Shown here piece by piece: positions 33,797-43,456 of a DNA stretch of 64,000 bases. The position numbers and the translations under genes are program-made. Below the pieces are notes generated by a model. That model was not told the origin of the DNA. It worked only from the letters and a program-made list of their open reading frames with translations, and searched no databases. The stretch lies in assembly GCF_018847375.1 (NCBI RefSeq), contig NZ_CP072036.1:868001-932000 (forward strand). Direction: 5' to 3'. The DNA comes from Akkermansia massiliensis. GTDB taxonomy: Bacteria > Verrucomicrobiota > Verrucomicrobiia > Verrucomicrobiales > Akkermansiaceae. The first letter of the stretch is position 1. Each line of letters begins with the position of its first letter.

Positions 33797-35179
33797 ATGA
33801 ACAGCCATTTTCATTTCCTCGGCATCTGCGGAACCGCCATGGGTGCGGTAGCCGCCGCCATGGCCCGCCGCGGCTTTACCGTCACCGGCTCAGACGCCAA
33901 CGTTTACCCCCCCATGTCCACCTTCCTGGAGGAGGAGGGCATCACCCTGTTTGAAGGCTACAAGGCCTCCAACATCCCCGCGGACGCGGACGTCATCGTC
34001 ATCGGCAACGCCATGAGCCGCGGCAATGAGGAGGTGGAAGCCGTGCTCCAGCGGCGCCTGCGCTACCTCTCCCTGCCGGAGACGATGAAGGAATACTTCC
34101 TGCGCGGCAAGCGCAACTACGTGGTGACCGGCACCCACGGCAAAACCACCACCACGTCCATGCTGGCGTGGCTGATGGAGGACTCCGGGCTGAACCCCAG
34201 CTTCATGATCGGCGGCATCGCCCGTAATCTGGGCCGCGGCGGCCGTTTTACGGATTCCGATTTCTCCGTGCTGGAGGGGGACGAATACGACACGGCGTTT
34301 TTCGACAAACGCTCCAAATTTCTGCATTACCTGCCGGAACTGGTGGTCATCAACAACATTGAGTTCGACCACGCGGACATTTACAATTCCCTGGAGGAAA
34401 TCAAGCTGAGCTTCCGCCGCCTGACCCAGATCATTCCCCGCAACGGCCTGGCGCTGGTCAATGCGGACGATCCCAACTGCCTGGACGTGGTGAAGGGGGC
34501 CCCCTGCCCCGTCAAGACGCTGGGCTTTTCCGACTCTTCCAACATTCGCATCCTGGACGTGGAAACCTCCACGGACGGCAGCCATTTCACGCTGGAAGGA
34601 ACCCGCTACTACGTGCCGATGATCGGGGAATTCAACATCCGGAACGCCGCCATGGCGATTGCCGCCGCACAATTTGCGGGGCTGAACGTCAAGCAGCTGG
34701 CGGACTCCATGGGCCGCTTTGAAGGCGTGGCCCGCCGCCAGGAAGTCAAGGGCGTGGTCAACGGCATTTCCGTGGTGGACGACTTCGCCCACCACCCCAC
34801 GGCCATCAAGCAGGCCATCCTGGGCCTGCGCCAGCGCTACCCGGGATCACGCATCTGGGCCATTTTTGAGCCGCGCTCCAACACCACGCGCAGAAACATC
34901 TTCCAGAATGAACTGGCGTTATCCCTCGCTACGGCGGATTTCCCCGTGGTGGCCGCCGTGGACCATCCGGACAAGGTGGCCCTGGAGGAACGCCTGGACC
35001 TCACCAAACTCTCCAATGACCTCTCCGCGCTGGGCAAGGACGCCCTGATCGGCGGACAGGCGCAGGAAATCGTCTCCGCCGTCTGCAAGAAAGCCCAGCC
35101 GGGAGACGTTATTCTGGTAATGAGCAACGGCGGTTTTGACGGCATTCACGCCAAATTGCTGGAAGCCTTGAACGCCTGA
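33797..35179 (+). CDS. mpl: UDP-N-acetylmuramate:L-alanyl-gamma-D-glutamyl-meso-DAP ligase (Mpl type)
   Basis: The 460-residue Mur ligase begins HFHFLGICGTAMGAVAAAMA and has the ATP site VVTGTHGKTTTTSM, the Mpl-like EGDEYDTAFFDKRSKF, EFDHADIYNS and VDDFAHHPTAIKQ. Mpl re-attaches recycled tripeptide to UDP-MurNAc. It is distinct from the MurC half at the window start, which has the usual VDDYGHHPTE. The start is MNSHFHFLG; the frame extends upstream only as overlap with the HAD gene. Confidence 0.93.
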   Translation: MNSHFHFLGICGTAMGAVAAAMARRGFTVTGSDANVYPPMSTFLEEEGITLFEGYKASNIPADADVIVIGNAMSRGNEEVEAVLQRRLRYLSLPETMKEYFLRGKRNYVVTGTHGKTTTTSMLAWLMEDSGLNPSFMIGGIARNLGRGGRFTDSDFSVLEGDEYDTAFFDKRSKFLHYLPELVVINNIEFDHADIYNSLEEIKLSFRRLTQIIPRNGLALVNADDPNCLDVVKGAPCPVKTLGFSDSSNIRILDVETSTDGSHFTLEGTRYYVPMIGEFNIRNAAMAIAAAQFAGLNVKQLADSMGRFEGVARRQEVKGVVNGISVVDDFAHHPTAIKQAILGLRQRYPGSRIWAIFEPRSNTTRRNIFQNELALSLATADFPVVAAVDHPDKVALEERLDLTKLSNDLSALGKDALIGGQAQEIVSAVCKKAQPGDVILVMSNGGFDGIHAKLLEALNA

Positions 35180-35203
35180 CCCTTTTTCATACATTCACCT
35201 CCA

Positions 35204-36523
35204 ATGAAAAACGCATCCACCATCACCGCCTTCATCATCAGCTTCCTGGTCGTGGGCAGCCTGGCCCTGGTCTTCCTGTTCCTGGGAAACCGGGAGGAGG
35301 AGCCCGCCCCCGCTGAACCCGCGGCGCAAACGGAAGTTCCTCCGCGCCAGACGGTGACGCCCCAGCCCACCGTGGACCCGCTCACCAAGGAAGACATCAG
35401 CCGGCAGACGGCCACGCCGTCCTCCCTGGTCAACCTCAGCTCCCCCCAGACGCTGGCGCAGGCGATTGCCAAGGTTATTCAGGACCGGGACGCGGACACC
35501 CTGAAATCCCTGGAAATCCAGCAGGCCGTCACGGAGGCCCAGGGCCGCATCATCCGGGAACTCATGGAAGCGCGCCATGTGCGCCTTTCCACCCCCGGCA
35601 TCACCAGCATCGGCGCAAATAACCAGGGGGCCAACCCCACGGCCAGATACACGCTCAACTTCAGCAGCGGCGCGCGCGGCTACCTGGACATGAAGCGCAA
35701 TGACAAGCAGCAGTGGACGCTGGACACCCTTACGCTGCCCAGCAAGCAGGACCTGGCCAAGGACAAGGCCGCCCCCATGGCCATGAACGATCCCATGGGC
35801 ATCGTCAGCTCCTTCATGGACGCCGTTGCCAAGGCGGACTTCCGCACGGCACGGAAATTCGTGGACGGAACCAAGGTGCAGGACGCCACCGTGGCCGGGC
35901 TGTGCATCCTGTTTGAAGAAGGCGCCTTCCGCCTCCGGGAGGACGCTCCCATCAAAACCGCCTATGAAGCGCCCACCAATGCGGGCTTTTTCGTCCACCT
36001 GCAGGACGCCCAGGGCAGGAAAGCCGGCAACGTGGGCCTGACCGTAGCCAAGAAGGATGAACAATGGCTGATTGCGGAAGCCTCCCTGGACAACATGCTG
36101 GAAGCCTACACGAAACGGCAGGGGGCCGGAGACGACATTTTCATCCCCATCGTGAAGAATCCGCAGGGGGGCGATTCCCTGGCCCTGTTCTTCGGTTTCA
36201 ATGAAGATTCTCTGTCCAAGCGTTCCGAACGCCAGCTCCAGATTGTGGCGGAGGCCATCAAGACGGATAGCGGCAAGAAGCTGGAAATCAGCGGCCACAC
36301 GGACGATGTGGGGAGTGAACGCTACAACCAGGGCCTCTCCGAACGCCGGGCGGCGGCCGTGAAGGCCCAGCTCGTCCAGTTCGGCGTTCCTGCGGAAAGA
36401 ATCATCACGAAGGGATTCGGCAAATCACAACCGCGCCGCACCTACTCCCCCACGGCGGACGAAGGAACGCGGGATGAAGCCCGCAAGGAAAACCGCCGCG
36501 CGGAAATGTACCTGGACTTTTAA
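35204..36523 (+). CDS. Membrane-anchored OmpA-family peptidoglycan-binding protein
   Basis: The 439-residue product has an N-terminal signal-anchor (ITAFIISFLVVGSLALVFLF), a Pro/Glu/Thr-rich linker, a central region of two NTF2-like-looking halves (about 80-290) and a C-terminal OmpA domain from about 320: FFGFNEDSLSKRSERQLQIV, ISGHTDDVGSERYNQGLSER and KENRRAEMYLDF, with the Asp and Arg residues that bind meso-DAP. It anchors the envelope to peptidoglycan. It follows mpl by 24 bp and likely ends the kdsA-to-OmpA run. Confidence 0.88.
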   Translation: MKNASTITAFIISFLVVGSLALVFLFLGNREEEPAPAEPAAQTEVPPRQTVTPQPTVDPLTKEDISRQTATPSSLVNLSSPQTLAQAIAKVIQDRDADTLKSLEIQQAVTEAQGRIIRELMEARHVRLSTPGITSIGANNQGANPTARYTLNFSSGARGYLDMKRNDKQQWTLDTLTLPSKQDLAKDKAAPMAMNDPMGIVSSFMDAVAKADFRTARKFVDGTKVQDATVAGLCILFEEGAFRLREDAPIKTAYEAPTNAGFFVHLQDAQGRKAGNVGLTVAKKDEQWLIAEASLDNMLEAYTKRQGAGDDIFIPIVKNPQGGDSLALFFGFNEDSLSKRSERQLQIVAEAIKTDSGKKLEISGHTDDVGSERYNQGLSERRAAAVKAQLVQFGVPAERIITKGFGKSQPRRTYSPTADEGTRDEARKENRRAEMYLDF

Positions 36524-36525
36524 AG

Positions 36526-36600
36526 AGTGATTAGAGTGGAGAGTGGAGAGAAAAGTTTTTCAACCAATCCCATTAACTATTCTCTATTAACTATTAACTG
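36526..36600. repeat. Short direct-repeat-rich intergenic sequence
   Basis: The gap between the OmpA-like gene and the helicase gene holds two kinds of short repeat: AGAGTGGAGAGTGGAGAG, then ATTAACTATTCTCTATTAAC and another ATTAACT. Composition is unlike the neighbouring genes. It may be one copy of a dispersed genomic repeat; no second copy is seen in this window. Confidence 0.55.
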
Positions 36601-36606
36601 AAACGC

Positions 36607-38616
36607 ATGGCCCGCCGCTACGTCATCAAGCAGGATGCCGCACCAGCCGCTCCCATCTCCGGGATCGACTACCGCACGGCCCTTAATGAAGAACAGTATG
36701 CAGCCGTTTCTTCGGAACCGGGGCCGGCGCTCGTCATTGCAGGGGCCGGTTCGGGAAAAACGCGCACGCTGACCTACCGCGTGGCGTGGCTCCTGGACCA
36801 CGGCACGGACCCGTGGAACATCCTGCTGCTGACCTTCACCAACAAGGCGGCGCGGGAAATGACGGAACGGGTTCGCTCTCTGATTCCCCTGGACCTGTCC
36901 CGCCTGTGGAGCGGCACGTTCCATTCCATTGCCAACCGCATCCTGCGCCAGCACGCGGAATACCTGGGCTATACTCCGGCTTTCACGATCATGGATTCCG
37001 ACGACCGCAAATCCATGATTAAAAGCGTGGTCAAGTCCCTCAAACTGGATGAGAAATCCACCCGCTTCCCCAAACCGGAAGTCCTTTCCTCCCTGTTCAG
37101 CCTGGCGGACAATGAGGGCGCCAATATCCAGGAAACGCTGGAAAACGCCTATCCGTACCTCTCCAACCACCTGGACGCCATCCTGGACGTGCATGAACAG
37201 TACGTGGCCCGCAAGCAGGAAACCAATAGCATGGACTTTGACGACCTGCTGCTCAACGTCGTGAGGCTTTTCCAGGAACAGGAGCATCTGCGCGCCCTGT
37301 ACGGCTCCCGCTTCCAGCACATCCTGGTGGACGAATACCAGGACACCAACTACCTCCAGAGCCGCTTTATCGACCTGCTGTCCCGGGAACACGGCCAGCT
37401 CATGGTAGTAGGGGACGACGCCCAGAGCATTTATTCCTGGCGGGGGGCGGACATGGAGAACATCCTCAGCTTCACTACCCGCTACCCGGCGGCAAAGACC
37501 TTCAAGATAGAGACCAACTACCGCAGCGTGCCGGAAATTCTGGAGCTCTCCAACGCGGCCATCGCCGCCAACGAGGTGCAGATTGAAAAAAGGCTCCGCT
37601 CCGTGCGGCCTACCGGGGAAATGCCCCCGGCCCTCGTTCCGCTCAACGACGACAGGATGCAGGCCAAATTTGTCGCCCAGCGCATCCGGGACCTCATTGA
37701 AGAAGGCACGGACCCCAATGAAATAGCCGTGCTCTACCGCGCACACTTCCACAGCATGGAATTGCAGATGGAACTGACCCGCGGGGAAATCCCCTTCCGC
37801 ATCACCAGCGGCATCAGGTTTTTTGAACAGGCCCATATCAAGGACGTGGTGGCGTTCATGCGCTTTGTGGTCAATCCCAGGGATGAACTCTCCTTCCGCC
37901 GCATGGTGATGCTGCTGCCCGGCATCGGTCCCGGCATGGCCCAGAAGCTCTGGATACGCTGGGCCGCCTGCCCGGAAAGCCGGCTGGAAACGCCGCCGGA
38001 ATCCTTCTCCGCCCTGATGCTGGATTTTCCGGTCCCGGCCAAGTCCAAAACGGCCTGGACGCAGCTCTGCTACACGCTGGATGAACTGGCCCCAGCCGGA
38101 AAAATCGCCGGGCCGGCCTCCATGCTCATTTCCATCAATGAAGCCGTGTATGACGAGTACATGCAGGCCGCCTTTGAGAATTACGACCAGCGCAGGCAGG
38201 ATCTCCTGCACCTGGCCGGATTCTCCGAACGCTTTGAATCCACGGAGGATTTCCTCTCCCAGCTTTCCCTGCTGGGCAATACGGATGATGAAAGCGCGGC
38301 GGCGGACCTCTCCGGAGGTGCCGTCACCCTGTCCACCATCCACCAGGCCAAGGGGCTGGAATGGTCCGTCGTCTTCCTGATCGGCCTGTGCGACGGCATG
38401 TTCCCGCACCAGCGGGTGATTGACGACGGAGACCTGGCGGGTCTTGAGGAGGAACGCCGCCTCTTCTACGTGGGCATCACCCGCGCCAAAGACCAGCTTT
38501 ACCTGACCTACCCCCGCTGGAACTGCCGCGCGCAGGGAGGAACCTTCATGCAGATGCCCTCCCGCTTTCTGGATGAATTCCCGGCCAGCCTGGTGGAGGA
38601 GTGGGCGGTAGAATAA
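36607..38616 (+). CDS. UvrD/Rep/PcrA-type superfamily 1 DNA helicase
   Basis: The 669-residue product has a 25-residue N-terminal tail followed by LNEEQYAAVSS and all SF1A motifs: Walker A AGAGSGKTRTLTYR, LLTFTNKAAREM, GTFHSIANRIL, LVDEYQDTNYLQ (motif II), VVGDDAQSIYSWRGAD, ETNYRSVPEILELSN, TLSTIHQAKGLEWSVVFL and FYVGITRAKDQLYLTYP. It unwinds DNA 3'-5' in repair or replication restart. It is shorter than E. coli UvrD and lacks its extended C-terminus. Confidence 0.94.
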   Translation: MARRYVIKQDAAPAAPISGIDYRTALNEEQYAAVSSEPGPALVIAGAGSGKTRTLTYRVAWLLDHGTDPWNILLLTFTNKAAREMTERVRSLIPLDLSRLWSGTFHSIANRILRQHAEYLGYTPAFTIMDSDDRKSMIKSVVKSLKLDEKSTRFPKPEVLSSLFSLADNEGANIQETLENAYPYLSNHLDAILDVHEQYVARKQETNSMDFDDLLLNVVRLFQEQEHLRALYGSRFQHILVDEYQDTNYLQSRFIDLLSREHGQLMVVGDDAQSIYSWRGADMENILSFTTRYPAAKTFKIETNYRSVPEILELSNAAIAANEVQIEKRLRSVRPTGEMPPALVPLNDDRMQAKFVAQRIRDLIEEGTDPNEIAVLYRAHFHSMELQMELTRGEIPFRITSGIRFFEQAHIKDVVAFMRFVVNPRDELSFRRMVMLLPGIGPGMAQKLWIRWAACPESRLETPPESFSALMLDFPVPAKSKTAWTQLCYTLDELAPAGKIAGPASMLISINEAVYDEYMQAAFENYDQRRQDLLHLAGFSERFESTEDFLSQLSLLGNTDDESAAADLSGGAVTLSTIHQAKGLEWSVVFLIGLCDGMFPHQRVIDDGDLAGLEEERRLFYVGITRAKDQLYLTYPRWNCRAQGGTFMQMPSRFLDEFPASLVEEWAVE

Positions 38617-38663
38617 GAAGCCTGTCCCCCCTTCCTGCGGTAAATGCGGGGCGCACCGGGTCT

Positions 38664-39629
38664 TTAATCCTTTTCCGCCGGGGAGGGAAGACGCTGCGCG
38701 GAGGTCTGGGGTGACACCTCCTCCATCCATTTGAGGACTTCCACCAAATTCTCGTCCGGCGGCATTTCATGCTTTCCTGGAAAGGGAAATTCCTTGATGG
38801 CGCACTGCCTTCTTTTGAGAACCTTGACGTCATGGCTGACGGCACTGTTGGCTCCTCCGTCCTTGTCTCCATTGATAATAGCCACCGCCATGCGCGTGGG
38901 GCACGTGAGGCGGTCCTTCCCTCCCAGCCAGCCGCCCATGGATACAATCCCCTTCCACGGGCGGACGGGCGGAATCCTGCGCTCACTATATGTAAAGGCA
39001 CGGGACGCTCCGCCTGAAATGCCGCCCATGTACATGCGGTCCGCATCAAAAAAGGCCATTCTCTCCAAACTCCCGTTCGTGGAAGTCCACAGCTTGCCCA
39101 GTCCGGCTTCATGTTCCTTGGACTCCGAATTTTTAAACGTCGTCAATCCCAGGGCCACCCATCCGTTGGCCTCGCAGGCCTTCCGGAATTTCTGGACCAT
39201 GTGCTGTCCATTGCCTACGGAATTAAACAGAATGATGACGGGAGGCGGAGTTTCCGCCTTCAGCGTGGATGGATAATAGACAAAGGCTTCCGGATAGGAA
39301 TCCGTAGCGGGGATTTTAGTGATCTTCCCCAGCCTTCCTTCCGTATGCCGCTGCATGCGCTCCTGGTTGCTCATGGCTTCCGGAACATGCTCCTTGATCC
39401 AGTCCACGTCGTTCCCGGACAAGCTTGCCAGAGGCAGTTCCACCTGTCGGCCTTTCTCCAATTTAAGGGAAACTTTCCTGCCGGCGGCGTTGAAGCGGAC
39501 AAAAGCCGCCGTGATGGTTTTGCCGGCGGTATTGGTCCACACGCGCGGCTGGTGCGGCACATCGGCCTCCTGCGCCGGGGCAAGCGGCAGCAACACGGCC
39601 GCGAGGACCGTAAACAATCGGGTAGTCAT
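38664..39629 (-). CDS. Exported SHD1-domain alpha/beta-hydrolase-like protein
   Basis: The 321-residue product has a signal peptide (TTRLFTVLAAVLLPLAPAQ). Next comes an SHD1-like module (RVWTNTAGKTITAAFVRFNA, GRQVELPLASLSGNDVDWI), a type common in Planctomycetes and Verrucomicrobia. A hydrolase-like domain follows with PPVIILFNSVGNGQ, the nucleophile-elbow candidate MGGISGGASRA, and a late His (FPGKHEMPPD). The order fits a secreted esterase or depolymerase whose SHD1 module binds protein or peptidoglycan; substrate is unknown. The start at 39629 gives the signal peptide. It is convergent with the helicase gene. Confidence 0.8.
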   Translation of the reverse strand: MTTRLFTVLAAVLLPLAPAQEADVPHQPRVWTNTAGKTITAAFVRFNAAGRKVSLKLEKGRQVELPLASLSGNDVDWIKEHVPEAMSNQERMQRHTEGRLGKITKIPATDSYPEAFVYYPSTLKAETPPPVIILFNSVGNGQHMVQKFRKACEANGWVALGLTTFKNSESKEHEAGLGKLWTSTNGSLERMAFFDADRMYMGGISGGASRAFTYSERRIPPVRPWKGIVSMGGWLGGKDRLTCPTRMAVAIINGDKDGGANSAVSHDVKVLKRRQCAIKEFPFPGKHEMPPDENLVEVLKWMEEVSPQTSAQRLPSPAEKD

Positions 39630-40137
39630 TCCCCGGTAATAGGCTGCCGACCGTTGGCAGTCAATAAAATTCGCCTGATTGCACAGCTTTGGACACATCC
39701 CTGTTCGGAAAGTTCCATTCTTGCAGAGGCGGAACGGAGCATCCAAACTGCCACCACAGCCGGAAACAAATTTTCTTATTTATATTTGAACCATTTTCAC
39801 GGCCATTATTCCGGGAAGGAAACAGCAAAATAAAAGAGGACCCAGAAAACATCATACATCCCTCACCATCAATGAGATATTTTTTCTTCTCAGGAAAATG
39901 AATTTACTGGAAGCTTTCTGGAATTCCTTTCCGGCTCCAGGTTTAAAAACCCTGTCATGACAAAGACCGCCAGACAATAGCCGCAACCATCTTATCCTGA
40001 ATCATTTTCATTCCCATCTCCATCAAACCTTCCCATGTCATCCCACTGAACAGCCCGGAACGAGAATCATCTAAAACCTCGGGCGCCGTGATTGTCACGA
40101 ACGCATAACCACCTAATCATTAAACAAATAAAAAAGC
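39630..40137. other. Intergenic region upstream of the autotransporter
   Basis: About 500 bases between divergent genes, AT-rich in its first two thirds. Short frames on both strands look random. A small imperfect hairpin (CTGCC...GGCAG) lies near 39645. The only supported element is the promoter at 40092-40120. Confidence 0.6.
40092..40120 (+). promoter_or_regulatory. Candidate promoter of the autotransporter gene
   Basis: TTGTCA (40092-40097), a 17-base spacer and AATCAT (40115-40120). Initiation near 40127 would leave a leader of about 11 bases without a Shine-Dalgarno sequence. Confidence 0.5.
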
Positions 40138-43100
40138 ATGAAATTAAGACTCCCACATATGCTGCTGGCAGCAGTTATCGCTTGCCTTGGCAGTTTCTCC
40201 GTTGCTACGGCAGCTAACTATGCGGCCAACAGCGCCGATTCATTCGTGACGGCCTGGAACCAGGCTGCCGCCTCGAATGAAGCGTCAACCATCACTATCA
40301 CCGTGCCGGCAGGCTCCGATAACATCACACTGACCCAGGAACAACGGGCCCAGTTGAACGCCATCTCCGGAACGGGCAACGTTACCGTCCAAATGGCGGA
40401 CCCCAGCGGCAAACTGGTTAATTTCAATTATGATCTGGTTAATGGACAGGTCAGCTTCAACGACATCACGCTGAGCGAACCCCTGGGAAGCGACAATGAC
40501 ATCGTAGTCACGAACGCCACGGACACCACCACCATTGACGGCAGGAACATTGCCATCGAAGGAACGAATGACGCCGCCAATCCCAAGACGGTAGGCGCCA
40601 CCGTCACTTCCACGAACGGACAGGTAGGCATCGGCGACAACGTTTCCATGGAAAAAGCCGTCACCGTTACCGGCCAGGCGGCCCACACGGTGGACCCCTC
40701 CACGCCCCCGGCAGGTCAGGCCTATACCAGGACGACCTACGACACCTACAGCAATTCCAACGAGCAGGCCGTGGTCCTGGGCAACAACGTCACCATGCAG
40801 GACACCGTGACGGCTACCGGCCAGATCGTCAGTGATCCGGCGGCCAAAGTTACGCTGAACGGAGACGTGACCTCCACGGCCGGGATCGGTACCGTGACCA
40901 CGGAACAGTTTGACGCGGCCAACAACCAGAACAGCAAAACCGTCATCGATTCCATGGATGACAGCATTTCCGGCGGCATCGTCCTTGGTGAAACCACGGC
41001 CGGATCCATCACCATCAAGACTGTAGGCGGCAATGTTTCCCTGGGAGACAACACCGTTCTGAACGGCACCACCGTTTCCGCGGAATCCGTCGACCTGAAC
41101 AAGACGGTTTACAGCAATGACGACGGCAACTGGAATACGGTTGTGGGCACGGAAAAGCTGGACACCATCGAAGGCAGCGTCACCCTGGGCAACAACACCA
41201 CCGTCAAGGGGAATTCCACCCTGACGGCGGATGACAATATTGCCATCGGCACCAACAGCGTGATCACCGGCAATACCGCCGCTGACGGCATCATCACTGC
41301 GGGAGGCCAGATCTCCATCGGAGACGGCACCCAGGTCGTGGGCAACACCGCCACCAACGCCGGCAAGGCCGCCATCAACCTGGCCGACGGCCAGACCCTG
41401 TACATCGGTTCCGGCGCAGTTCTTTCCGACAACACGTCCAACGGCGTCCTCGGTTCCGTGCATGCGGGCCAGAACACCCAGATCAACGTTTATACGGACG
41501 GCACCGCCTACACCTTCATCAATGACGGCATTGACACCGCGGCTCCCGCGGCCCCCACGGCTGACGCCGCCCCTCTGGCCGCTGACCAGACCGTCATGAC
41601 GAAGACCGGCACGGGCACCCTCGTCTACGGCGGCGGCGGAGCCACCGACACGTTCGGAGGCACCTACCGGCAGCTTGAAGGCAACCTGATCATCGGCCAC
41701 GCCACCTTTGGAACCGTGGACGCCGCTACCGGAAAAGTCGGTCCCCTCCAGTCCATCGGCGCCGCCGTAATGGGCACGGACGATACGGTTTACGACATCC
41801 GGACGGGCCAGGTGACCCTGGCGCAGAATTCCACCATGAAGGGGGCTTCCGCCACCTTCGGCGGCGATTCCACCCTGCTCCTGAGCGACGGCTCCGTGCT
41901 TGACTTCGGCACCCCGGCCACCTTCACGGATAATTCCCGCGTGGGCATCCAGGTATCCGACGCCACCGGCAATCCCGTCCCGATCGCCCAGCTGAAGAAG
42001 GGCACGGAAAGCGTGAACGTCACGCTGAACGGCACGGACATTTCCGGACGTCTGCTGAACAACCTGTTCCTGACCACCACCATGGCTCCGGGAACGACGG
42101 AAGGCACCACCACCATCACCCAGAACATGAGGGGCATTGACGGTCCCATGTCCGGCTACAACGGCAACGTTTACACCGTAGCGGCCGCTCTGGAAAGCAA
42201 CCGCCTGAACGTGGCCGCCGGTTCTCCCGCCGCCCAGTTCTATGAAACCCTGCTGCGCGTGACGGACCCGAACGAAGCTGCCAACATGATTCAGTCCGTC
42301 AGTGGTGAAAACGTGATGAACTTCGCGTGGGCCGCCAGCCGGACGCTGAGGAGCTTTGCCGACCTGGGACGCATCCAGTCCGCCGCCTCCATGGCCCGCC
42401 AGACGGAAGACACCATTGAAGTGGTGGACGCCAAGGGCTCCCCGATCGCCCGCAAGACGATCGCCAAGGGCAACGGCAACATCTGGGTAGGCGGCATGGG
42501 CAACTGGGATGACCAGGACGCCCGCGGAGGCATCTCCGGCTACAAGTACAATGCAGGCGGCTATGCCGTGGGTATTGACTACAAGGCTGCCCAGGGTTCC
42601 CTGATCGGCATTGCAGTGGGCCAGAGCTTCGGCGACATCAAGGACAAGAGCGGATTCGGCTCCGACTACGACGTGGATTCCTTCATGGCCATGATCTACG
42701 GCCGCATGCATCCCTTCAGGGAAAGCAAGTTCACGCTGGACGGCTACGGCGCCTACGGACGCTCCAAGTTCAAGGGCAATTCCTACATCATGGGAACCGC
42801 CGCCAACGGCAATGAAAATGCGGACTCCTTCAGCGGCGGCCTGTACGCCACCTGGACGGAACACTTCGCACTCGGCAAGGCCTTCGTAACGCCTTACACG
42901 GGTATCGAATTCATGACCACCGAACTCAAGGGCTTCTCGGAAAGCGGACCTTACGGCCGCTCCTTTGACCACGCCCGCGCCCAGAACTGGACCATTCCGT
43001 TGGGCGTGACCATTGCCCGCGCCTACCAGACGGACGGCGGCACCACCATCACCCCGGCCTTGACGGTGGCCGCGGCGCAGGATGTGAGCCGCATGAATCC

Positions 43101-43296
43101 CAAGTCCAACGTCAGCGGACCCCTGGGAGCCTGGAACGTGCGCGGCGTCAACGTCGGTCGCACCGCATTCCGCCTGAATGCCGGCATTGACGTGCTTTTC
43201 TCCAGCAATTGGGGAGCACGGGTCTGCTATCAGTTCGAGACCCGCAACAAGCTGACCTCCCATGGAATCAACGGAGCCATCAGCTATACGTTCTAA
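40138..43296 (+). CDS. Type V autotransporter with C-terminal beta-barrel
   Basis: The 1052-residue product has a signal peptide (LPHMLLAAVIACLGSFSVAT, cut near ATAANY). The passenger is rich in Gly, Asn and Thr, with repeating beta-helix-like turns (VTLGNNTTVKGNSTLTADDN, IGTNSVITGNTA, ISIGDGTQVVGNTA). A linker rich in Ala and Glu follows from about residue 720. From about 780 an autotransporter barrel runs to the end (NIWVGGMGNWDDQDARGG, FRLNAGIDVLFSSNWGARV), finishing AISYTF with the terminal aromatic needed for BAM insertion. It displays the passenger on the cell surface. The passenger ligand or activity is unknown. It is transcribed alone, ending at a strong terminator. Confidence 0.93.
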   Translation: MKLRLPHMLLAAVIACLGSFSVATAANYAANSADSFVTAWNQAAASNEASTITITVPAGSDNITLTQEQRAQLNAISGTGNVTVQMADPSGKLVNFNYDLVNGQVSFNDITLSEPLGSDNDIVVTNATDTTTIDGRNIAIEGTNDAANPKTVGATVTSTNGQVGIGDNVSMEKAVTVTGQAAHTVDPSTPPAGQAYTRTTYDTYSNSNEQAVVLGNNVTMQDTVTATGQIVSDPAAKVTLNGDVTSTAGIGTVTTEQFDAANNQNSKTVIDSMDDSISGGIVLGETTAGSITIKTVGGNVSLGDNTVLNGTTVSAESVDLNKTVYSNDDGNWNTVVGTEKLDTIEGSVTLGNNTTVKGNSTLTADDNIAIGTNSVITGNTAADGIITAGGQISIGDGTQVVGNTATNAGKAAINLADGQTLYIGSGAVLSDNTSNGVLGSVHAGQNTQINVYTDGTAYTFINDGIDTAAPAAPTADAAPLAADQTVMTKTGTGTLVYGGGGATDTFGGTYRQLEGNLIIGHATFGTVDAATGKVGPLQSIGAAVMGTDDTVYDIRTGQVTLAQNSTMKGASATFGGDSTLLLSDGSVLDFGTPATFTDNSRVGIQVSDATGNPVPIAQLKKGTESVNVTLNGTDISGRLLNNLFLTTTMAPGTTEGTTTITQNMRGIDGPMSGYNGNVYTVAAALESNRLNVAAGSPAAQFYETLLRVTDPNEAANMIQSVSGENVMNFAWAASRTLRSFADLGRIQSAASMARQTEDTIEVVDAKGSPIARKTIAKGNGNIWVGGMGNWDDQDARGGISGYKYNAGGYAVGIDYKAAQGSLIGIAVGQSFGDIKDKSGFGSDYDVDSFMAMIYGRMHPFRESKFTLDGYGAYGRSKFKGNSYIMGTAANGNENADSFSGGLYATWTEHFALGKAFVTPYTGIEFMTTELKGFSESGPYGRSFDHARAQNWTIPLGVTIARAYQTDGGTTITPALTVAAAQDVSRMNPKSNVSGPLGAWNVRGVNVGRTAFRLNAGIDVLFSSNWGARVCYQFETRNKLTSHGINGAISYTF

Positions 43297-43340
43297 GTAG
43301 GACGGCGCTTCAGCGCATGCTTTTACTTGGTTATGGTAGG

Positions 43341-43372
43341 CCCTTTCCCGCCCTGTGCGGGAAAGGGTTTTC
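43341..43372 (+). terminator. Rho-independent terminator after the autotransporter
   Basis: A perfect 11-bp stem CCCTTTCCCGC/GCGGGAAAGGG (43341-43351, 43357-43367) with loop CCTGT is followed by TTTTCC. Confidence 0.9.
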
Positions 43373-43456
43373 CGTATGTTTCAGCCACTGTCTCCTGCCG
43401 CACATTAAATCTTTTCTTTTAAAAACGGCATTTCGAAATAAAGGAATGACGTCTGC

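Noticed and set aside
36526..36600. Repeats before the helicase as a CRISPR array.
   Set aside because: Units are short and degenerate, without unique spacers, and no cas gene is present.
36577..38730. A 717-codon minus-strand frame opposite the helicase gene.
   Set aside because: It is a shadow of an SF1 helicase with every motif in place.
40285..43263. A 992-codon open frame antisense to the autotransporter gene.
   Set aside because: It mirrors the Gly/Asn/Thr-rich codon pattern of the sense gene, gives a low-complexity Val/Gly/His/Asp protein without a signal or motif, and the sense product is clearly an autotransporter.
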